Shown here one piece after another: positions 58,781-64,000 of a DNA stretch of 64,000 nucleotides. The stretch is from CAYPTB01 sp964413535. Lineage in GTDB: Bacteria > Planctomycetota > UBA1135 > GCA-002686595. The notes under the pieces were generated by a model. That model searched no databases. It was given only the letters and a program-made list of their open reading frames with translations, and was not told the origin of the DNA. Position numbers and translations under genes: made by a program. The stretch covers positions 62,001 through 126,000 of the forward strand of contig CAYPTB010000010.1 of the NCBI GenBank assembly GCA_964413535.1. The letters run 5' to 3'. The number at the start of each line of letters is the position of its first letter. Position 1 is the first letter of the stretch.

Positions 58781-61700
58781 ATGCGCCTGAAACGACTCGA
58801 GCTCTTCGGATTCAAGTCCTTCGCCGACCGCACGGTCCTCGAGTTCGAGTACGGACTCACGGGGATCGTGGGTCCGAACGGTTGCGGCAAGAGCAACGTC
58901 GTCGACGCGATCCGCTGGTCGCTCGGCGAGCAGCGTCCCACGTCGATGCGCGGCGGGGAGATGGTCGACGTCATCTTCATGGGCTCCGCGTCGCGGCAGC
59001 CCTTGTCCGTGGCCGAAGTGACGCTGATCCTCGACAACGACTCCGGAGTCCTCGCCGGGCGCGGAGCGGAGGTCTCGATCATGCGCCGCGTCTTCAAGAG
59101 CGGTGAGGGCGAGTACTTGATCGACGGCGAGCGCGTGCGCCTCAAGGACGTGCGCGACATGCTCTACGACACGGGCCTCGGCAGCCGCGGCTACTCGGTG
59201 CTCGAGCAGGGCAAGATCGACGCAGTCCTGTCGGCCAACCCGATCGAGCGGCGCGCGATCTTCGAGGAGGCGGCGGGTATCAGCCGCTACCGCCACCGGA
59301 AGAACGAGGCCGAGAACAAGCTCAAGCGCGTCGAGCGCGACATGGAACGCCTCGAGGACGTGGTGCGCGAGCTGGGCTCGCGCTCGCGCTCGCTCAAGAT
59401 CCAGGCCGGCAAGGCCGAGCGCTTCCTCGCGGCCCGCGACGGTTGGAGGATGGCGGCTACCTCGTACGCGCGCCACCGCGCCTTCGACCTGGGACGCGGG
59501 CTCGAGTCCGTGCGCGAGCGCATCGAGACGTCCGGGGTTCGGACGCGCGAGCTGCGCGAGCTGCGCCGAGGCGGCGAGGGCGACGTCCACGAGCGCGAGC
59601 TCGAACGCGCCGCGCTGACGGCCGAGGTCGAACGGACCACGTCGCGCTCCAGCGAAGTCGCGGCCGAGTTGTCGACCCTCGACGAGCGCAAGGCTCAGCT
59701 CTCCGCGCGCGTGGCCGCCTGGCGGAAGGCGGCGGAGGAGGAGCGCATGCGGGCCCTCGAGCTGGAGCGCCGGCTCGCCGAACGGCGAGCCGAGCTCGAC
59801 GTCGTGCGCACGCAGGCTCGTTCGCTCGCGCTCGAAGCCAAAGACGCGGAGGAACGCCTGCGATGGGGACGCAGCGCGCTGGTGGAGGCGCGCCGCTCGC
59901 TCCAGGAGGTCGTTCTGGCCTGCGACGCCCAGAACGAGCGTGTGCTCGAGCTCCTGCACGAGAAGACCGGCGCCGAGAACGAGGTCGTGGGTCTCGAGCG
60001 CGGACTCGAGCCGCTCGCAGAGCGCTTGCGCCGCACCCGCGAGCGCGCTCTGGAAGCGCGTCGTGTGCACGAGTCCGCGTGCGAGGCCGTCGAGCGCGCC
60101 CGGTTCGAGGTGCAGCGCGCCGAGGAGGTCGTGGCCGATCTCGATCGCCGGCGCGCCCTCCTGGACGGCGAGGCCCGGGCGCTCGAGGCGCACGCCCACG
60201 AGTTGCGCGAGCGCAAGGGCGCCGGCCTGGTGGAGCGTTCGCGCTTGGAAGCCCGCATCGAAGCGCTCCTCGACCGGGAAGTGGAGCGCGAGAGCCTCGA
60301 CGCGGGATCGCGCGAAGTGATTGGGCTCGCGGAGTGGAAGGGAAGGGAGCGGGGAGAAGAGGGAGAAGGAGAAGACGGGAGAGAGAGGCTCGGCGGGGGA
60401 CCGGCGTTCGCCGAAGGACCCCGCTCCGTCGGAGGAACCGACTCCGCAGAGCCCGGCACCGAGTTGTGGGGCCTGCTCGCCGACCACCTGCGCACCTCGA
60501 CGTTCTTCGCGCGGGCGTTGGACGCGGTGCTCGGGGAACGCGCGCAGGCGTTGGTCGTGAAGGACGACCAAGACGCGGCCGCGATCCTCGCCTGGCTCAA
60601 GCAGGGTCTAAGGGGGCAAGCGCGGCTCGTGCTGCCGCGCGGGCTGGGACGGGCGCGCCCGCTCGAGCTCGAGCCGATCCTGGGCCAGCCCGGCGTCGTG
60701 GGGTCGCTCGCGTCGCTGGCCGAAGCCGATCCGGGCTACGAGGAGCTCGCCGAAGCGCTGCTCGGGCGGACAGTGGTCGTCTCCGATCTGGAGCGGGCGA
60801 TGGATCTCGTGGCCCGCTTCACGGGGCTGTGTTGCGTCACGGCGGAGGGGGACTTCGTCGACGCTGCGGGCGTCACGGGGGGACACCGCGAGGTGGTGCA
60901 CGGTCCCGTCGGCCGGCGCGCGAGTGCTGCGGAGCTGTCCGCGGAAGTGGAGAACCTGCTCCGGCAGAACGACGCGGTGGCGCAGGAGCTCGGGCAACTC
61001 GAGGAGCGCCGCGGCGCGCTCGAGTCCCACGCGCGCGAGGTGCTGGACGCGTTGGACGCGGCGCGCGGCGTCCTGGGGGACGCGCGCGGCGCCGCGGAGT
61101 CGGCGCGGGCGCGTGAGTCGGACACGGGCGAAGCGGCGGCGCTGCTCGAGAGCGAGTGCGGGGAGATCGAACGCGAGCGGAACGCCAACGAGCGCGCGCT
61201 GGACGATGCGCGGGCTCACCTGGCGGCGCTCGTCGCGGCCTTCGAGCACGAGAACGAGCGTCTCGAAGAGCTCGTCGCCGAGCGGCGCGGCGTGGAGGGC
61301 GGCCGCGAGGAGCTGTCGCGCGTCGAGACGCAAGTCCAGGTCGAGTCGACGCGCCTCTCGGCCGAGCTCGAGGGGGCGCGCAGGCGCGAGGCCGACGTCG
61401 AGCGCGGCTGCGTGGAGCTCGAGCGCGAGGAGACGCGCACGCGGGAGCTCGCCCTGCGCCACGAGAACGACGCGGGGGGCGGCGAAGAGCAGTACGCCGA
61501 GATCGACCGGGCCCGGGACGAGCGCCTGGCCGAGCGCGTGCGCGTGGCGGAGCACCTCGAAGAGCTGCGCGGGCGCGAACGCGTGGCGCGCGACGCGACC
61601 GAAGCGCTGCGCACGAGGATCGACGCCGTCACGCGCGAGCTCGAGACGGAGATGAACGTCCTCTCCGACGCTCAGCTCGAAGAGCAACGACTCTCCTTGG

Positions 61701-62683
61701 CGCGGGACGAGCTCCTGCGCCGCGCGGCGGAAGAGCTCTCGCTCACGGAGTACGACCTCTTGGCCGAGTTCGTGCCGAACGTGCTCGAGGGCGGGTCGCT
61801 GGGCGAGCTGGAGCTCGAGGTGGCCGAACTTCGGCGCGAGCTCGACCGTCTCGGCTCGGTCAACCTCGAGGCGGTCGAGGAACTGGAGGAGGTCTCCGGA
61901 CGTCTCGGGTTCCTCGAGGAGCAGCGCGCCGACGTGCTGCGCGCGCGCTCGGCCCTGCAGGGCACGCTGCGCACGATCAACGAGGAGTCCGAGCGGCTGT
62001 TCCTCGAAGCCTTCCAAGAGATCTGCGCCAACTTCGAGCGGCTCTTCCGCCAGCTCTTCGGCGGCGGTCGCGCGTCGATCGAGCTCGCGCCGGGCGTGCC
62101 CGTGCTCGAGGCGGGCATCGAGATCTCCGCCCGCCCGCCGGGCCGCGAGATGCTCCCATTGGGTCTCCTCTCGGGCGGGCAGCGGACGATGACCGCGCTC
62201 GCTCTCCTGTTTGCCGTCTTCCAGTCGCGTCCGAGCCCGTTCTGCGTGCTGGACGAAGTCGACGCGGCGCTCGACGACGCGAACATCGGGCGCTTCCTCG
62301 TCCTGCTCGACGGATTCACCGCCGGCACCCAGTTCATCGTCGTGACCCACAACAAGGTCACGATGAGCGCGTGTCAGGCCCTGTACGGGATCACGATGGA
62401 GACGCGCGGCGTCTCGCGCCAGGTCCAGGTCGAGCTCGAGCAGGTGGACGCCTTCGTCCCCGGCGTGTCGGGCGATGCGGACCGCGCCCAGAGCGCGCGG
62501 CGCGAGATCGCCGATGCGGCCGCGGACGTCGAGGCCGAGGCTCCTCTGGACGCAGAGCTCGAGGGGGACGAGCCGGTCGTCGAGCTCGTTCCCGGCGGGT
62601 CGGTTGCTCGCCACGCGGACGGTAACGGCGCGGCGCTCGCCGACCATCCAGAGCCCGTCGAAGAGGAGGCGTTCGGACGCTGA
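58781..62683 (+). CDS. smc: Chromosome-segregation ATPase SMC
   Basis: A protein of 1300 residues. SMC compacts and helps separate chromosomes. The N-terminal head has LFGFKSFADRTVLEFEYGL and Walker A VGPNGCGKSNVVDAIRWSLG (residues 32-40). Coiled coil runs to about 515, and the hinge from about 562 (LWGLLADHLRTSTFFARAL, VLGERAQALVVKDDQDAA) to about 715. A second coiled coil and the C-terminal head with LLSGGQRTMTALALLFAVFQ and CVLDEVDAALDDANIGRF follow. Before the hinge, residues 516-561 are an unusual Gly/Glu/Arg-rich insert encoded by a purine-rich tract. A tail of about 60 residues follows the head. scpA and scpB are not here. Confidence 0.97.
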   Translation: MRLKRLELFGFKSFADRTVLEFEYGLTGIVGPNGCGKSNVVDAIRWSLGEQRPTSMRGGEMVDVIFMGSASRQPLSVAEVTLILDNDSGVLAGRGAEVSIMRRVFKSGEGEYLIDGERVRLKDVRDMLYDTGLGSRGYSVLEQGKIDAVLSANPIERRAIFEEAAGISRYRHRKNEAENKLKRVERDMERLEDVVRELGSRSRSLKIQAGKAERFLAARDGWRMAATSYARHRAFDLGRGLESVRERIETSGVRTRELRELRRGGEGDVHERELERAALTAEVERTTSRSSEVAAELSTLDERKAQLSARVAAWRKAAEEERMRALELERRLAERRAELDVVRTQARSLALEAKDAEERLRWGRSALVEARRSLQEVVLACDAQNERVLELLHEKTGAENEVVGLERGLEPLAERLRRTRERALEARRVHESACEAVERARFEVQRAEEVVADLDRRRALLDGEARALEAHAHELRERKGAGLVERSRLEARIEALLDREVERESLDAGSREVIGLAEWKGRERGEEGEGEDGRERLGGGPAFAEGPRSVGGTDSAEPGTELWGLLADHLRTSTFFARALDAVLGERAQALVVKDDQDAAAILAWLKQGLRGQARLVLPRGLGRARPLELEPILGQPGVVGSLASLAEADPGYEELAEALLGRTVVVSDLERAMDLVARFTGLCCVTAEGDFVDAAGVTGGHREVVHGPVGRRASAAELSAEVENLLRQNDAVAQELGQLEERRGALESHAREVLDALDAARGVLGDARGAAESARARESDTGEAAALLESECGEIERERNANERALDDARAHLAALVAAFEHENERLEELVAERRGVEGGREELSRVETQVQVESTRLSAELEGARRREADVERGCVELEREETRTRELALRHENDAGGGEEQYAEIDRARDERLAERVRVAEHLEELRGRERVARDATEALRTRIDAVTRELETEMNVLSDAQLEEQRLSLARDELLRRAAEELSLTEYDLLAEFVPNVLEGGSLGELELEVAELRRELDRLGSVNLEAVEELEEVSGRLGFLEEQRADVLRARSALQGTLRTINEESERLFLEAFQEICANFERLFRQLFGGGRASIELAPGVPVLEAGIEISARPPGREMLPLGLLSGGQRTMTALALLFAVFQSRPSPFCVLDEVDAALDDANIGRFLVLLDGFTAGTQFIVVTHNKVTMSACQALYGITMETRGVSRQVQVELEQVDAFVPGVSGDADRAQSARREIADAAADVEAEAPLDAELEGDEPVVELVPGGSVARHADGNGAALADHPEPVEEEAFGR
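60331..60388 (+). repeat. Polypurine tract inside smc
   Basis: About 58 bases contain only three pyrimidines (60335, 60350, 60376). The tract encodes part of a low-complexity Gly/Glu/Arg insert just before the SMC hinge. Such homopurine runs can arise by slippage and can form unusual DNA structures. Confidence 0.6.
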
Positions 62684-62690
62684 CCGAGCG

Positions 62691-63623
62691 TCAGCGGATC
62701 CAGGCCTCGAGGCCCGGAAGGCCGGCGAGGACGATGCTCCCGGCCGCGCCCAGGCTCTCCTCCGAGACGTGCGACAGGTTGTCGCGCGGGTCGTGCCAGT
62801 AGGCGTTCGAAGGGCCGTACTCGAAGTCGATCAAATCGACGCTCGGCACGTTGGCGGCCATGAACGACAGATGGTCGTCCTTGATCTCGCGTCGGTCTCC
62901 GTCGACGTGACGGCCGAGACCCGCGGCGTGCGCGGCGCGGAAGAAGATCTGGAGCAGCTCCGGATCCGACAGGGTCTCGTGGGAAAGTTTCAAGTCGCGG
63001 TCGCCCACGAGATCGATGACGACGGCGGCGGCGACGCGCTCGATCTCACCGGTGCGCACGAGTTCGGCGACGTGGTAGCGCGAGCCGTAACGGTTGTCGG
63101 GGTCGACCCACTCCTCGTCGATCGATTCCTCCCCGTCGACGAACAGCACGCGGTACGCGACGGCTCGGCGGCGCTCGTCGGAAGCGAGACAGCGCGCCAG
63201 CTCCAGCAAGACCGCCGTACCCGAAGCCGAGTCGTTCGCGCCGAGGAACGGCCAGTCGAAGCGCTTCGTGTCGATGTGGGCGACGAGCGCCACGAGCGGA
63301 GCGTCCGCTGGTCCGATGTCGGCGTGGACGTTGGCGAAGGCGATCGCTCCGATCGGTGTGTCGTTCGTGAACTCCTGCACGCTGGGCTCGAGACCGTAGC
63401 TTCGAAGCTCACGGACGATGTACTCGCGGGCTCGCGCGAGCGCGGGTGAGCCGGAGGGCCGCGGCCCGAACTCGACCATGGCCTCCAAGTGGCCCCAAGC
63501 GCGCGCCGAGTCGAAGGCGGGCGGAGTGGGGGCGGCTTCGAAGCTGCCGCAGGCGGCGAGCAGGAGCACGGCGCAAGAGGCCGCGCCGAAGGGCGATCGC
63601 CCGACCGGGATGGGGTGAAGCAT
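62691..63623 (-). CDS. M28-family lipoprotein, glutaminyl-peptide-cyclotransferase-like
   Basis: About 310 residues from the ATG at 63623. An ATG at 63635 lies inside a TATGCT box and is less likely. The lipoprotein signal is SPFGAASCAVLLLAAC with lipidation at the LAAC box. The zinc site matches M28 and glutaminyl cyclases: VALVAHIDTKRF, FLGANDSASGTAVLLELARC (Asp), FVDGEESIDEEW (Glu), DDHLSFMAANVPSVDLIDFE and the final NAYWHDPRDNLSH (His). The single-zinc cyclase layout and the SVDLID...YWHDPRDNL ending favour glutaminyl cyclase over an aminopeptidase. It would close N-terminal Gln of exported proteins. It converges with smc. Confidence 0.87.
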   Translation of the reverse strand: MLHPIPVGRSPFGAASCAVLLLAACGSFEAAPTPPAFDSARAWGHLEAMVEFGPRPSGSPALARAREYIVRELRSYGLEPSVQEFTNDTPIGAIAFANVHADIGPADAPLVALVAHIDTKRFDWPFLGANDSASGTAVLLELARCLASDERRRAVAYRVLFVDGEESIDEEWVDPDNRYGSRYHVAELVRTGEIERVAAAVVIDLVGDRDLKLSHETLSDPELLQIFFRAAHAAGLGRHVDGDRREIKDDHLSFMAANVPSVDLIDFEYGPSNAYWHDPRDNLSHVSEESLGAAGSIVLAGLPGLEAWIR

Positions 63624-63630
63624 CCAGGGA

Positions 63631-63636
63631 AGCATA
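63631..63636 (-). promoter_or_regulatory. Possible -10 box TATGCT (leaderless layout)
   Basis: On the minus strand CTATGCT ends seven bases before the ATG at 63623; no ribosome site is seen. Confidence 0.45.
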
Positions 63637-63892
63637 GGAAACGGAGCGTTCCGGACGAGCACCTGCACGCGTGCGGTCCCGGAAGGATCCCGGCTACGTA
63701 GGTACGAGGAGTGCCGGCTCCGGGCGGAGGATCGGAGGGAATCGAGTTCCGGTCTCGTGCACTGGTCTTCGCTCGGGCGTGCTCCTAGATATTCGCGTCA
63801 CAGGGTTGGTCCGTCACGCCTGGGCGTAGGCGGGCTCGGCCCGTGAGGCGCCCGATCTTCAGTTCGACGCAGGAACGACCGACACAGGCAAG

Positions 63893-63917
63893 GACTCGGG
63901 CGTCCTGAACCCGAGTC
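63893..63917 (+). promoter_or_regulatory. Perfect 8-bp hairpin before the last gene
   Basis: GACTCGGG (63893-63900), nine-base loop, CCCGAGTC (63910-63917), 16 bases before the ATG at 63934. The rest of 63669-63933 holds a possible -10 TAGATA at 63786-63791 and nothing else that I recognise. No known riboswitch core was seen. Confidence 0.35.
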
Positions 63918-63933
63918 GGCAGTCCCCCGATCC

Positions 63934-64000
63934 ATGAGCGATTCGAATCAGCCGCTGTACTCGTTGTTGCAGAGCCGAGCCTTCGGCGCGGACCACGCGA
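63934..64000 (+). CDS. Start of a gene running off the right edge
   Basis: ATG 63934 opens a frame that stays open to the window end: 22 residues beginning MSDSNQPLYSLLQSRAFGAD. The sequence has normal codon character and follows a long gene-free leader, so it may be a real start. Too short to identify. No Shine-Dalgarno sequence is evident. Confidence 0.35.
   Translation, partial: MSDSNQPLYSLLQSRAFGADHA

Noticed and set aside
56522..60571. Minus-strand open frame of over 1300 codons opposite nrdR, the NrdD-like gene and smc
   Set aside because: It is the complementary shadow of well-supported genes and shows no recognisable domain.
63669..63933. Riboswitch in the right-edge leader
   Set aside because: I compared it by eye with cobalamin, glycine, SAM and c-di-GMP cores and found no match; only a simple hairpin is present.

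Overview
The window is very G+C-rich bacterial chromosome (roughly 70% by eye, not computed). It is gene-dense and has no rRNA, tRNA, insertion sequence, prophage or CRISPR array that I can see. The gene content suggests a Planctomycetota-like organism. It has an ECF sigma factor translationally coupled to a membrane serine/threonine kinase with TPRs, a CHAT-domain TPR protein, a membrane transporter-like/spermidine-synthase fusion, and many one-off lipoproteins and exported proteins. Myxococcota or Acidobacteriota cannot be excluded by reading alone.

Layout. Positions 1-5466 hold two tandem paralogous proteins of unknown function, then the ECF sigma factor and kinase pair. Positions 5760-20230 are an accessory-like stretch: an exported protein, two zinc-ribbon membrane proteins (one an M50 site-2-type protease), the CHAT protein, a lipoprotein, an alpha/beta-hydrolase fused to a SnoaL-like domain, the transporter-like/spermidine-synthase/TPR fusion, an exported methyltransferase and an EamA exporter. 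Positions 20267-23904 carry gatCAB on the minus strand. Positions 24148-33888 hold comF, larC, panD, an aminotransferase, an SH3b protein with a 50-residue cysteine protein behind it, and a minus-strand ruvB-spoIID-tgt operon. A 1047-residue beta-propeller lipoprotein follows at 34307-37450.

Positions 37563-43753 form a quinone and DNA-maintenance block (menG/ubiE, a CPBP protease, ubiX, ubiA/mqnP, holA, mutL). Positions 44750-50471 hold miaA, hisS, nadD, a WecA-like transferase, and then an orphan MbtH protein and type II thioesterase with no NRPS in sight. Positions 51695-62683 hold a phosphoesterase, yidC, mnmE, nrdR, an NrdD-like protein lacking the glycyl-radical end, and smc. An M28 glutaminyl-cyclase-like lipoprotein and the start of one more gene close the window.

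How the genes work together. Many neighbours overlap by four bases (GTGA or ATGA), so translation is probably coupled in gatCAB, ruvB-spoIID, menG-CPBP, ubiX-ubiA-holA, wecA-mbtH and the sigma/kinase pair. Several start codons have no Shine-Dalgarno sequence but carry a TANNNT box 6-9 bases upstream, which is the layout expected of leaderless mRNAs. The best candidates for something new are the NrdR-box/nrdR/NrdD-like unit at 56074-58777, the leaderless-promoter pattern, the hairpin directly before the ECF sigma start codon, and the orphan MbtH plus thioesterase pair.
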